Shown: piece by piece, positions 56,083 through 63,861 of the stretch
How positions within the stretch are numbered: position 1 is the first letter of the stretch
Layout: every line of letters starts with the position of its first letter
From: Gemmobacter aquatilis
GTDB taxonomy: Bacteria > Pseudomonadota > Alphaproteobacteria > Rhodobacterales > Rhodobacteraceae
Direction of reading: 5' to 3'
Assembly: GCF_900110025.1 (NCBI RefSeq)
Contig: NZ_FOCE01000005.1
Coordinates: forward strand, 186,001-250,000
DNA length: 64,000 nt
Notes under the pieces: generated by a model
Databases searched by the model: none
Seen by the model: the letters and a program-made list of their open reading frames with translations, nothing else
Told to the model about the DNA's origin: nothing
Translations under genes and position numbers: made by a program

Positions 56083-57837
56083 TTGGCCCGTGCCCCGCAA
56101 GACCCGCGCTATACGACTGGCCGCCTGTTCGGGCGGCTGTGGCGCGGTTACCTGCGCCCTCACCTGGCCCTGATGCTGCTGGCCTTCCTGTTCATGGTGA
56201 TCGAGGGCAGCACGCTGGGCGCGCTGTCCTGGCTGCTGGTGCCGCTGTTCGACGACGTGTTCGCACCGGGCGGCACCGGAATGCTGCTCTGGGTCGGGCT
56301 GGCCATCCTCGGGCTGTTCGTGGTGCGCGCCTTCACCTCGATCTTCGGCAAGACACTGCTGACCATGGTGGCGCAGAAAAGCTCTACCGCGATGCAGGTC
56401 GATCTGCTGGCGCATGTGCTGACGCTGGACACACGGTTCTTTCAGGACAACCCGCCCGGCGCGCTGATGGAGCGGCTGGTGGGCGATACCAGCGCCGTGC
56501 AGCGCGTCTGGTCGGCGGTGATCGTCGGGGTGGGGCGCGACATCGTCTCGCTGGTGGCGCTGTTCACCGTGGCCCTGTCGATCGACTGGCGCTGGACGCT
56601 GGCCGCGATGATCGGCGCGCCGGTGCTGATCCTGCCCGCGCTGGTGGTGCAACGCTATATCCGCCGCAAGACCGCACAGATGCGCGAACAGGCGGGCTTG
56701 CGCGCCACCCGGCTGGACGAGATCTTTCATGGCATCATGGCGATCAAGCTGAACCGGATGGAGACCTATCAGACCGGCCGCTTCCGCCGCATCGTCGGCG
56801 CCATCGTCCGGGCCGAGGTGCGCACCATGGCGGGCCGCTCCACCGTGCCCGCGCTGATCGACATCATCACCGGGATCGGTTTCTTCACCGTCCTGTGGCT
56901 CGGCGGGCGCGAGATTGCCGAGGGCACCCGCACCACGGGCGAATTCATGGCCTTCTTCACCGCCATGTCGCTGACCTTCCAGCCGCTGCGCCGGTTGGGC
57001 GACATGTCGGGCGTCTGGCAGATCGCGGCGGCCAGCCTGGAGCGACTCTATCGCCTGTTCGATCTGTCGGCCCCGCCGCGCCCGCGCGCAGGCACCGCCC
57101 ATCCCACCGGCACCCCGCCCACCATCCGCGTGCAGGATCTGCAGTTCGCCTATGGCGAGGTGCCGGTGCTGAACGGCCTCAGCTTCACCGCCGAGGCGGG
57201 CCGGATGACCGCGCTGGTCGGCGCCTCGGGTGCGGGCAAATCCACCGTGTTCCACCTGCTCACCGGCCTGGCCGAACCCGATGCGGGCACGATCACGCTC
57301 GACGGCGCCGACATCGCCGACATGACCCTGCCCGAACTGCGCGCACAATTCGCCGTGGTCAGTCAGGACGCCATGCTGTTCGACGAAACCATCCGCGAGA
57401 ACATCGCGCTGGGCCATGAGGTGGACGAGGCCCATCTGACCCGCGCGCTGGACGCCGCCCATGTCAGCGAGTTTCTGCGCGCCCTGCCTGCGGGGGTCGA
57501 TACCCCGGCAGGCCCGCGCGGCTCTGCCCTGTCGGGCGGCCAACGCCAGCGCGTCGCCATCGCCCGCGCCTTGCTGTCGCAGGCCCCGGCCCTGCTGCTG
57601 GACGAGGCGACCTCGGCGCTGGATGCCCAGTCCGAGGCGCTGGTGGCCGATGCCTTGCACCGGCTGGGCACCGGGCGCACCCGCATCGTGATCGCCCACC
57701 GCCTTGCCACCGTGCGCGATGCCGACAAGATCGTGGTGATGGACAAGGGCCGCGTCGTGCAGCAAGGCACCCATGACACCCTGCTTGCAGAAGGCGGGCT
57801 GTATGCCGATCTCTACAAGCTGCAATTTCAGCCGTGA
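56083..57837 (+). CDS. ABC exporter, MsbA-like fused permease/ATPase
   Basis: This 584-residue half-transporter has a six-helix membrane domain (about 20-320; HLALMLLAFLFMVIEGSTLG) with QDNPPGALMERLVGDTSAVQ as in the coupling region, and a nucleotide-binding domain with Walker A GASGAGKST (about 380), signature LSGGQRQRVAIARALL (about 482) and Walker B LLLDEATSALDAQ. It is an MsbA/lipid-exporter type by sequence. It is separated by only 11 bases from ygfZ. The likely substrate is lipid A core or a related amphiphile; a drug or peptide is possible. Confidence 0.92.
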   Translation: MARAPQDPRYTTGRLFGRLWRGYLRPHLALMLLAFLFMVIEGSTLGALSWLLVPLFDDVFAPGGTGMLLWVGLAILGLFVVRAFTSIFGKTLLTMVAQKSSTAMQVDLLAHVLTLDTRFFQDNPPGALMERLVGDTSAVQRVWSAVIVGVGRDIVSLVALFTVALSIDWRWTLAAMIGAPVLILPALVVQRYIRRKTAQMREQAGLRATRLDEIFHGIMAIKLNRMETYQTGRFRRIVGAIVRAEVRTMAGRSTVPALIDIITGIGFFTVLWLGGREIAEGTRTTGEFMAFFTAMSLTFQPLRRLGDMSGVWQIAAASLERLYRLFDLSAPPRPRAGTAHPTGTPPTIRVQDLQFAYGEVPVLNGLSFTAEAGRMTALVGASGAGKSTVFHLLTGLAEPDAGTITLDGADIADMTLPELRAQFAVVSQDAMLFDETIRENIALGHEVDEAHLTRALDAAHVSEFLRALPAGVDTPAGPRGSALSGGQRQRVAIARALLSQAPALLLDEATSALDAQSEALVADALHRLGTGRTRIVIAHRLATVRDADKIVVMDKGRVVQQGTHDTLLAEGGLYADLYKLQFQP

Positions 57838-57848
57838 CGGAGCCTGCA

Positions 57849-58601
57849 ATGCCCGGTGAAACCGCCCCCGACCGCCGCCTGATCGCTTTGGGCGGTGCCG
57901 ATGCCCTGCCCTTCCTGCAAGGGCTGGTCACCAATGACGTGCTGCGCCTGCGCGACCCCGATCTCGTCTACACCGCGCTGCTGTCGCCACAGGGCAAATA
58001 CCTCGCCGATTTCTTCGTGGTGAACAGCGGCGGGCAGTTGCTGCTCGACCTGCCCGAAAGCCTTGCCGCCGATACGCTGCGGCGGCTGACCCTGTATCGC
58101 CTGCGCGCCGCCGTCACCTTCGCGCCCTCTGACCTGAGCGTGACGCGCGGCCTCGGCCCTGCCCCTGCAGATGCCCTGCCCGACCCGCGCCACCCCGCCC
58201 TTGGCTGGCGCACCTATGGCGCCCCCGGTTCAACGCCGATGATCGACTGGGACGCGATCCGCGTCGCCCATGTCATCCCCGAAACCGGCATCGAGCTGAT
58301 CCCGAACGAGACCTTCATCCTCGAAGCCGGGTTCGAGACGCTGCAGGGCGTCGATTACCGCAAGGGCTGCTATGTCGGGCAAGAGGTCACCGCGCGGATG
58401 AAGCACAAGACCGAATTGCGCAAGGGCCTGATCCGGGTGGGCATCACCGGCACGGCCCCCGTGGGCACCCCGATCCTGATGCCCGACGGACGCGAGGCGG
58501 GCACGCTGTTCACCCAGTCGGGCGGCCATGCGCTGGCCCATCTGCGCTTCGACCGGCTGGACGGTCCGCTGACCGCAGGCGAGGCCCGCATCACCGCCTG
58601 A
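57849..58601 (+). CDS. ygfZ: YgfZ/GcvT-domain folate-binding protein
   Basis: YgfZ (IBA57 homologue) uses tetrahydrofolate and supports assembly or repair of certain [4Fe-4S] enzymes. The 250-residue protein has the GcvT-like N-terminal FLQGLVTNDVLRLRDP and the invariant YgfZ motif YRKGCYVGQEVTARMKHKTE with its cysteine. The ATG at 57849 has GGAG 6 bases before it; a GTG at 57834 overlaps the ABC gene stop and is less likely. It is followed by family B palindromes. Confidence 0.93.
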   Translation: MPGETAPDRRLIALGGADALPFLQGLVTNDVLRLRDPDLVYTALLSPQGKYLADFFVVNSGGQLLLDLPESLAADTLRRLTLYRLRAAVTFAPSDLSVTRGLGPAPADALPDPRHPALGWRTYGAPGSTPMIDWDAIRVAHVIPETGIELIPNETFILEAGFETLQGVDYRKGCYVGQEVTARMKHKTELRKGLIRVGITGTAPVGTPILMPDGREAGTLFTQSGGHALAHLRFDRLDGPLTAGEARITA

Positions 58602-58606
58602 CCGAC

Positions 58607-58627
58607 CGAATTTTCTGCGAAAATTCG
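58607..58627. repeat. Family B palindrome, copy 1 in the ygfZ-efp gap
   Basis: CGAATTTTC-TGC-GAAAATTCG is a perfect 9-bp stem with a 3-base loop just after the ygfZ stop. Confidence 0.65.
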
Positions 58628-58659
58628 CAACACGCCCCAACCACAGCCGCAAAAGAAAA

Positions 58660-58678
58660 GCGGGGCCAAAGGCCCCGC
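58660..58678 (-). terminator. Terminator of efp
   Basis: GCGGGGCC / GGCCCCGC (8 bp, 3-base loop). On the minus strand the stem is followed by TTTTCTTTT, giving a strong U-run 30 bases past the efp stop. Confidence 0.9.
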
Positions 58679-58682
58679 CCCT

Positions 58683-58701
58683 GAATTTTCGCAGAAAATT
58701 C
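58683..58701. repeat. Family B palindrome, copy 2 in the ygfZ-efp gap
   Basis: GAATTTTC-GCA-GAAAATTC is an inverted relative of the copy at 58607, directly before the efp stop. Confidence 0.65.
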
Positions 58702-58707
58702 GCCCGC

Positions 58708-59271
58708 TCAGGCGCGTTCCGAATATTCCATCAATTCGGTATGCACGATGATATCCTCATCCGGGCCGACAAACGGCGGCACCATGATGCGCACGCCATT
58801 GTCCAGCACGGCGGGCTTGAAGCTTTTCGAGGCGGTCTGGCCGTTCATCACCGGCTCGGCCTCCACCACGCGGCACTTCACCTTCTGCGGGATCTTCACG
58901 CTCAGCGGTTCTTCACCATAGAACAGCACCGTCGCGGTCATCCCATCCTGCAGGAACGGCCGGCGATCGCCCAGCAGATCGGCGTCGATCTCGATCTGCT
59001 CATAGGTTTCGGCATCCATGAACACCAGCCGCCCGTCGGTTTCATACAGGAACTGCTGGTCCTTGTTTTCCAGCGTCACCTCGTCCACCTTGTCTTCCGA
59101 GCGGAAGCGTTCGTTCAGCTTGCGCCCGTCGCGCAGGTTCTTCAGCTCCACCTGCGCAAAGGCACCGCCCTTGCCCGGCTTCACATGGTTGACCTTGACC
59201 GCCGCCCAGAGGCCGCCATCATGTTCCAGGATCGCGCCCGGACGGATCTCATTCCCGTTGATCTTCGGCAT
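58708..59271 (-). CDS. efp: Translation elongation factor P
   Basis: EF-P relieves ribosome stalling at polyproline. The 187-residue, three-domain protein has the N-terminal KOW domain with [12 protein letters not shown] (Lys34 at the modified position in many bacteria), [20 protein letters not shown] and the C-terminal OB domain [20 protein letters not shown]. Whether Lys34 is beta-lysylated is not shown, as no epmA/epmB is in the window. It is divergent from the DUF6280 gene, sharing a short promoter region. Confidence 0.97.
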   Translation of the reverse strand: MPKINGNEIRPGAILEHDGGLWAAVKVNHVKPGKGGAFAQVELKNLRDGRKLNERFRSEDKVDEVTLENKDQQFLYETDGRLVFMDAETYEQIEIDADLLGDRRPFLQDGMTATVLFYGEEPLSVKIPQKVKCRVVEAEPVMNGQTASKSFKPAVLDNGVRIMVPPFVGPDEDIIVHTELMEYSERA

Positions 59272-59294
59272 CTCGGCAAAACCTTGTCAAAAGC

Positions 59295-59322
59295 TTGATT
59301 AATTTGCAGAGGCCCCTATATA
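59295..59322 (+). promoter_or_regulatory. Promoter of the DUF6280 gene
   Basis: TTGATT (59295-59300), 16-base spacer, TATATA (59317-59322). It overlaps the efp promoter on the other strand and predicts a 5' leader of about 160 bases. Confidence 0.5.
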
Positions 59323-59343
59323 TCGGCGGCTGCTTCCTGGCAA
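59315..59343 (-). promoter_or_regulatory. efp promoter
   Basis: Minus strand: TTGCCA (59343-59338), 17-base spacer, TATAGG (59320-59315). The -10 overlaps that of the opposing promoter, so the two directions probably compete. Confidence 0.5.
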
Positions 59344-59373
59344 GGCAACTAGATACTGTAGCGCCCCGCCCCA

Positions 59374-59396
59374 AGCCATGCACCTGACGCATGGCT
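59374..59396 (+). other. Stem-loop in the leader of the DUF6280 gene
   Basis: AGCCATGC / GCATGGCT is a perfect 8-bp stem with a 7-base loop, about 90 bases before the ATG. It could act in post-transcriptional control. No known riboswitch class was recognised. Confidence 0.4.
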
Positions 59397-59487
59397 GCCA
59401 TGACAGGACCGGCATACCGAATCATGCAGTTCAGGCGTATCCCCCCCAAACGCCGGAACATGCAAGAGCAAGAACAGGACAAGAAAA

Positions 59488-59811
59488 ATGGCTGACTTCA
59501 TCGACGGCACCGCGTTCAACTACGAGCAAGGCCAGCGCGCGCGCAAACTTTTTGCCGCCGTCGTGCTTGCCGCACTTGATGACGCGATCGCCGATGACAA
59601 GAAATATGGCAACGGGCCGGAACAGATCGCCCGTTGGGCACGCTCGCGCGACGGGCGCGAGGTTCTGTCCTGCGCCGGGATCGACCCGAACGAACGGGTG
59701 GTCAAGGGCCTGATGGAATTCGTCTCGAAAGGCGTGCGCACCTCGGTCGCACTGTCGCGCGAGGAATCCGAACGCCGCCACGCGATGGAGCTTGAGGCCG
59801 AAGCCGCCTGA
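59488..59811 (+). CDS. DUF6280 family protein
   Basis: This 107-residue soluble helical protein begins MADFIDGTAFNYEQGQRARK and contains FAAVVLAALDDAIADDKKYG, NGPEQIARWARSRDGREVLS and CAGIDPNERVVKGLMEFVSK. It matches a small Rhodobacteraceae-conserved family (DUF6280) that I recall as of unknown function. The RARSRDGREVL and GMEF segments hint at nucleic acid or protein contact, but this is speculative. It has a long leader and a clear terminator, so it is a single-gene unit. Confidence 0.85.
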   Translation: MADFIDGTAFNYEQGQRARKLFAAVVLAALDDAIADDKKYGNGPEQIARWARSRDGREVLSCAGIDPNERVVKGLMEFVSKGVRTSVALSREESERRHAMELEAEAA

Positions 59812-59855
59812 GCACTGCCACGCCTGCGGCTGAACGCCGCCGAGGATTTGAACAG

Positions 59856-59877
59856 CGCGCCCTGCGGGGCGCGTTTT
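59856..59877 (+). terminator. Terminator of the DUF6280 gene
   Basis: CGCGCCC-TGCG-GGGCGCG is a 7-bp stem followed by TTTT, 45 bases after the stop. Confidence 0.85.
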
Positions 59878-59974
59878 CTGTCGTGGGGCACAGGGTAAAA
59901 GCCCAAGGTGAGCAAAGCCGGATGCCTGAATCCGGCGGATCATCCCGCCGCACAAGCCCGCACACAGCTCTCCG

Positions 59975-60931
59975 TCAGCCCAGATCGCGCGACAGCAGCG
60001 TCCGGTGGATCTCGGCCCGCACCAGTTTGCGCACATTGCGGGTGATCCGCTCTCCCAGCGCGCCCTGCAATTCCTCGCGGATGATGTCGCGCACCAGCGC
60101 CCGCATCACCTCTTCGTCGATCAGGAAATCCTCTTCGCCCAGCAGATCCGGCTCTGGTGCCGCCTGCGCCGCCTGTTGATCGGCGGCCAGAATCTCGGCC
60201 ACAGCCGCAGCTTCGGCCTGATCGGCATCCAGCGCTGCTTCGGGCGCAGAGTCCAAACGGGCCGCATCGGCAGGCGCAGGCTCCAGCGGCCAAGCCCCAT
60301 CGCGCCAGGCCTCCGACAGCCGCAGCGCCTCGACGTTCTCCCCGTCGATCTCTCCGGCCTCGTCACCTTCGACCTCGATCACCTCGGCCTCGTCCACCGC
60401 GTCGAGATCGACCTCCATCACCTCCGATCGGGGCCAGCCGGGTACCGCCGCGGCTACGGCCGCCATGGCCTCCTCAACCGCCAGATCGTCGGCCTCCACC
60501 TCTCCCTTGGCGGCAGGTCGCAGCGCCACATCCGGTTCGGGTTCAAATTCGGCATCGGGAATACGCGTGCCCATCGCCGCGAACAACGCCTCGACAGAGG
60601 CCGCGCCGCCGCGCGGTGCCGCCGCATCCTCTGCCGGATCGGGCAAAGCCTCGGCCTCGTCCGCCGGTCGCCCGGCCAGTTGCCCCAGCAGCGCCTCCAG
60701 CACCGAATCGCCTTGCGGTGTCGGGTCAGGCGTCGCGTCCGGCTCAGCCCGGCCCGGCACCACCCGCAGCGCCGGGGTCAGCAGCAGCCGCCCGCCCCCC
60801 GCAGGGGCCTTCGCCCCGGAAGCCTGCGCCACAGGCGCCATGCGCTGCACGGGCCGCAACTCCTCCGACACAAGCCGCCGGATGGAGGACAGGACATCTT
60901 CGATCTCCACTGAACTCATCGGCTCGCTCAT
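59975..60931 (-). CDS. PopZ-like (DUF2497-like) putative polar scaffold protein
   Basis: This 318-residue, very acidic protein lies downstream of pcm and tolC. The N-terminus has SSVEIEDVLSSIRRLVSEEL, the same type of short helix that starts PopZ. Residues about 50-262 are low-complexity and rich in Ala, Glu, Asp and Pro. The C-terminus (about 263-318) has two helices, EEVMRALVRDIIREELQGAL and ITRNVRKLVRAEIHRTLL, like the oligomerisation helices of PopZ. In other Alphaproteobacteria popZ, as I recall, sits downstream of a pcm-tolC pair, the order seen here. PopZ organises the cell pole and anchors ParB-parS. Overall identity would be low and I could not align it. Confidence 0.7.
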   Translation of the reverse strand: MSEPMSSVEIEDVLSSIRRLVSEELRPVQRMAPVAQASGAKAPAGGGRLLLTPALRVVPGRAEPDATPDPTPQGDSVLEALLGQLAGRPADEAEALPDPAEDAAAPRGGAASVEALFAAMGTRIPDAEFEPEPDVALRPAAKGEVEADDLAVEEAMAAVAAAVPGWPRSEVMEVDLDAVDEAEVIEVEGDEAGEIDGENVEALRLSEAWRDGAWPLEPAPADAARLDSAPEAALDADQAEAAAVAEILAADQQAAQAAPEPDLLGEEDFLIDEEVMRALVRDIIREELQGALGERITRNVRKLVRAEIHRTLLSRDLG

Positions 60932-61074
60932 GCCTGCCCCGTCCTACCCGGCCCGTCTTGCCCGACCGTATTCATGCTTTGCCAAACAGTAACCGCTGCC
61001 CGCATGTCCCGCAAGACGATGCCGCAGCAGCGGTTAACAATTCGCAAGCAACAGAAGGACTTGACGCCCGGCGC

Positions 61075-62463
61075 TTATTCTTCGCCGATCGCCTTCAGCA
61101 CCCGGTCCAGCGCCCGGCCCTGATATGAGGTCGCCGGGGCATCCTTCACCGCGTTGTAATAGGCCGCGACATCATAGGTCGGAATCCCCAGATTGAGCTT
61201 TTCGACCGTCAGTTGCCCGGTGGCTGCCAGCAGGCTGTAATAGCTGTAATACCGCTCTGCCTCGGTCTGGAAACGCGCCGCGCGGGCGTCCAGCAGATCC
61301 TGCTCGGCATCCAGCACCTCCAGCGTGGTGCGCGCGCCCAGCTTGGCCTCTTCGCGCACGCCCTCGAAGGCCACCTGCGCCGCCTCGATCTGCCGCGAAT
61401 TGCCCGCAATCTGCGCGCCCAGCACGGTGATCGACGACCAGGCATTGACCGCATTCTGCTCCACGGTGACCGTGGTATTCAGCAAGGCTGACCGCTGCGC
61501 CTCACGCTGTGCCAGAGCACGGCGATACTGCGCCGACAGCTTGCCCCCGGCATACAGCGTGTGGCTCATCGTCAGGCTGGTCGTGCCCTCGTCGAATTCG
61601 TTCACCAGAATACCGCTGGTGCGCCCAAATCGGGTGGACAGGCCGATGGTCGGCTTCATGTTCGCCTCGGCCTGCGCAACCACCATGTCGGCCGCCTTCA
61701 CCTGATGCTGCTGCTGGATCATGTCCGGATGCTCGCGCATCGCCATGGCCACCGCCTGCTCCAGTGATTTCGGCAGTTTCGGTGCCGCCGGAGGGGTCGC
61801 AAGCTTGCCCGGATAGGCCCCCGTCAATGCCTTGTAGGCTTCGCGGGCCACCAGCAGATCACCCTCTGCCGCCGCCAGCGACGCCCGCGCCGCGCCCAGC
61901 GCCGATTCCGCCTGCGCCACGTCGGTCCGCGTCACCTCACCCACATCGAACCGATCCTGCGAGGCTTTCAGTTCCTCGCCGATCACCCGCTGGTTGTTGC
62001 GGCGCAGATCGACGATCTCCTGCGCCAGCCGCACGTTGACATAGGCCTGCACCGTGTTCAGCAGGACAGACTGCTCCACCCCCCGCAAACCGGCGCGCGT
62101 CGCCAGTACCGCCTCTTTCGCGGCGTCGATGCTGGCCTGCGTGCGCCCGAAATCGAACAGCGTCAGATCGAACGACAGCGCGACGGCGGCAGTATCAATG
62201 TTCTGCTTGATGCCGCCCCGGTCATAGATGCGGTGCTGCCGCGTGGCCTGCGCCACGAACTGCATCACCGGGCGCAACCCGGCCACCGCCGTTGCCACAT
62301 CCTCGTCAGCCGTGCGCAGCAATGCCCTGTTCTGGTCCAGCAGATGCGAGGTCTTGTAGGCCGCGATCAGCGCATCCGCCAGCGTCTCGGCCTGTGCCAC
62401 CGGGGCAGCCGCCATGACCACCGTTGCGGCACTCGCCGCAAGCCACTGCCTCAGTCCAAACAT
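61075..62463 (-). CDS. tolC: TolC family outer membrane efflux/type I secretion protein
   Basis: TolC forms the trimeric outer-membrane and periplasmic tunnel for drug efflux and type I secretion. The 462-residue protein has a signal peptide (cut after AQA, residue 25), two internal repeats of paired coiled-coil helices (LRGVEQSVLLNTVQAYVNVR; LGARTTLEVLDAEQDLLDAR in the second half, the family's most conserved stretch), and YAGGKLSAQYRRALAQREAQ. It lies 37 bases after pcm. No inner-membrane partner is adjacent. Confidence 0.95.
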   Translation of the reverse strand: MFGLRQWLAASAATVVMAAAPVAQAETLADALIAAYKTSHLLDQNRALLRTADEDVATAVAGLRPVMQFVAQATRQHRIYDRGGIKQNIDTAAVALSFDLTLFDFGRTQASIDAAKEAVLATRAGLRGVEQSVLLNTVQAYVNVRLAQEIVDLRRNNQRVIGEELKASQDRFDVGEVTRTDVAQAESALGAARASLAAAEGDLLVAREAYKALTGAYPGKLATPPAAPKLPKSLEQAVAMAMREHPDMIQQQHQVKAADMVVAQAEANMKPTIGLSTRFGRTSGILVNEFDEGTTSLTMSHTLYAGGKLSAQYRRALAQREAQRSALLNTTVTVEQNAVNAWSSITVLGAQIAGNSRQIEAAQVAFEGVREEAKLGARTTLEVLDAEQDLLDARAARFQTEAERYYSYYSLLAATGQLTVEKLNLGIPTYDVAAYYNAVKDAPATSYQGRALDRVLKAIGEE

Positions 62464-62500
62464 CACCTGCTCCTGTTTCTTGGCGCTGCCGCTGTTGCGG

Positions 62501-63154
62501 TCAGAGCGTAAAGGCCCGCTTCGCCGCAAAGCCCGGAAGAACCGGGGCCGAAGCGTTGAAAGCATAGCGCCAGGTTACCTGGCCGTCGATTTTATAGCCG
62601 ATGCGCGCCACACCCAGCGCACCTTCCATGAACAGGCAGCCGATCCGCCCGCCCTCTTTCACCTGCGCCAGCAGCGCCTCGGGCACCGTTTCCACCGCAC
62701 CCTGCACGGTGATCACATCATAGGGCCCGGCCTTGGGCGCACCCGCCACCAGCTTGCCCACGATCACCGCCGCATTGTCCACACCATGCGAGGACAGCGT
62801 GCGCTGCGCCTCGGCGGCCAGCGCCTCGTCCTCTTCCACCGCCACCACGGCTTCCGCCATGCGGGCGATCACAGCCGTCGAATAGCCGAAGCCACAGCCC
62901 AGATCGAGCACCGTTTCGGTCGGCTGGATGTCCAGAGCGTCCAGAAGTTTGGCCAGAACCCGCGGGTCCAGCACCACGCGGCCGCCGCCAATGGCGACAT
63001 GCTCGCCCATATAGGCGGCCTCGCGCTTGTCGGCGGGCACGAACGCCTCGCGTGGGACGGCCAGCATGGCCTCGATGATCGGGAATTTCGTCACGTCCGA
63101 GGGGCGGATCTGGGTATCGACCATCATGGTGCGGCGGGCAGCGAAGTCGGTCAT
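62501..63154 (-). CDS. pcm: Protein-L-isoaspartate O-methyltransferase-like protein
   Basis: This 217-residue class I methyltransferase repairs isoaspartyl residues in aged proteins in its classical members. It has MVDTQIRPSDVTKFPIIEAM, REAFVPADKREAAYMGEHVA, the SAM motif VLDLGCGFGYSTAVIARMAE and the acidic loop VEEDEALAAEAQ. Alphaproteobacterial PcmT variants upstream of tolC differ from E. coli Pcm and may have another substrate. The ATG at 63154 is followed by tolC and the popZ-like gene in the same direction. Confidence 0.88.
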   Translation of the reverse strand: MTDFAARRTMMVDTQIRPSDVTKFPIIEAMLAVPREAFVPADKREAAYMGEHVAIGGGRVVLDPRVLAKLLDALDIQPTETVLDLGCGFGYSTAVIARMAEAVVAVEEDEALAAEAQRTLSSHGVDNAAVIVGKLVAGAPKAGPYDVITVQGAVETVPEALLAQVKEGGRIGCLFMEGALGVARIGYKIDGQVTWRYAFNASAPVLPGFAAKRAFTL

Positions 63155-63157
63155 GCT

Positions 63158-63176
63158 AAACTCATCGGTCTAGTTT
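63158..63176. promoter_or_regulatory. Imperfect dyad just upstream of pcm
   Basis: AAACTCATCGGTCTAGTTT has perfect 5-base outer arms and a GC core, 4 bases before the pcm start codon. It could be a TetR-type operator, but inner positions do not match well. Confidence 0.3.
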
Positions 63177-63370
63177 CAATCCCTACTGTGATGCCACAGA
63201 ATAACCCCCACGGCAACATGCCTTCTCGGGCAAGGCCAGCGTCACATTCAACTGTCAGCATACAACCCTAACCCATTCTGCCGCAAGACCACCGTCCTCA
63301 TACGCGGCACGGCGGCGTTTCCGTCGCAGGCCCGCTTGCCCCGCCGCAGCACGCCCCCTAAACTCGCCCG

Positions 63371-63733
63371 ATGACCGACACCTTTCCGATGATCCTGTGG
63401 CACAACCCGGCCTGCTCCACCGCGCGCAAGGCGTTGGAGATGATCCGCGCCGCAGGGGTGGAACCCGAACTGCGCCTCTATCTGCAAACCGGCTGGACGG
63501 CAGACAGCCTTGCCGCCCTGCTTTCTGCCGCCGGGCTGACCGCCCGCGACGCGCTGCGCCGCAAAGACCCCCGCGCCGCAGACCTGGGCCTGCTGTCGCC
63601 CGACACGCCGGACGCCGCGATCTTCGCCGCCATGCTGGCCCATCTGGTGCTGGTCGAACGCCCCTTCGTCCAAAGCCCGCGCGGCACCGCGCTGTGCCGC
63701 CCGCTGGACCGGCTCACCGCTCTCCTGCCCTGA
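63371..63733 (+). CDS. arsC: ArsC-family arsenate reductase (glutaredoxin-linked type)
   Basis: This 120-residue thioredoxin-fold protein has the catalytic motif LWHNPACSTARKALEMI (Cys15) of E. coli-type ArsC, the PYVDALRxxG-like arginine region replaced by LSAAGLTARDALRRKDP, and VERPFVQSPRGTALCRPLDR. This fits the ArsC/YffB-like group. Without other ars genes, reduction of arsenate is only one option; YffB-type proteins have unknown roles. The start is the ATG at 63371; another ATG at 63389 is possible. Confidence 0.82.
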   Translation: MTDTFPMILWHNPACSTARKALEMIRAAGVEPELRLYLQTGWTADSLAALLSAAGLTARDALRRKDPRAADLGLLSPDTPDAAIFAAMLAHLVLVERPFVQSPRGTALCRPLDRLTALLP

Positions 63734-63762
63734 TCCCGCCCCGGTCCGCGCCCAGCGCGATC

Positions 63763-63777
63763 TTAGCCTCAGCCTAA
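63763..63777. promoter_or_regulatory. 15-bp dyad upstream of the hpaB-like gene
   Basis: TTAGCCT-C-AGCCTAA is a near-perfect palindrome (one mismatch pair) 85 bases before the ATG, a possible regulator site, e.g. LysR-type. No regulator lies within the visible flank. Confidence 0.35.
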
Positions 63778-63861
63778 TCAAAGCTGAAAAACTCACTGCT
63801 TTTCCCTTAAGCCCTGCTGCGGCACTCTGCTCTCAACCCAATTCCTTCGGGAGCGTTTGAG

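Noticed and set aside
59323-59487. Known riboswitch in the DUF6280 leader
   Set aside because: One good stem is present, but no match to a known aptamer class could be recognised, so only a stem-loop is reported.
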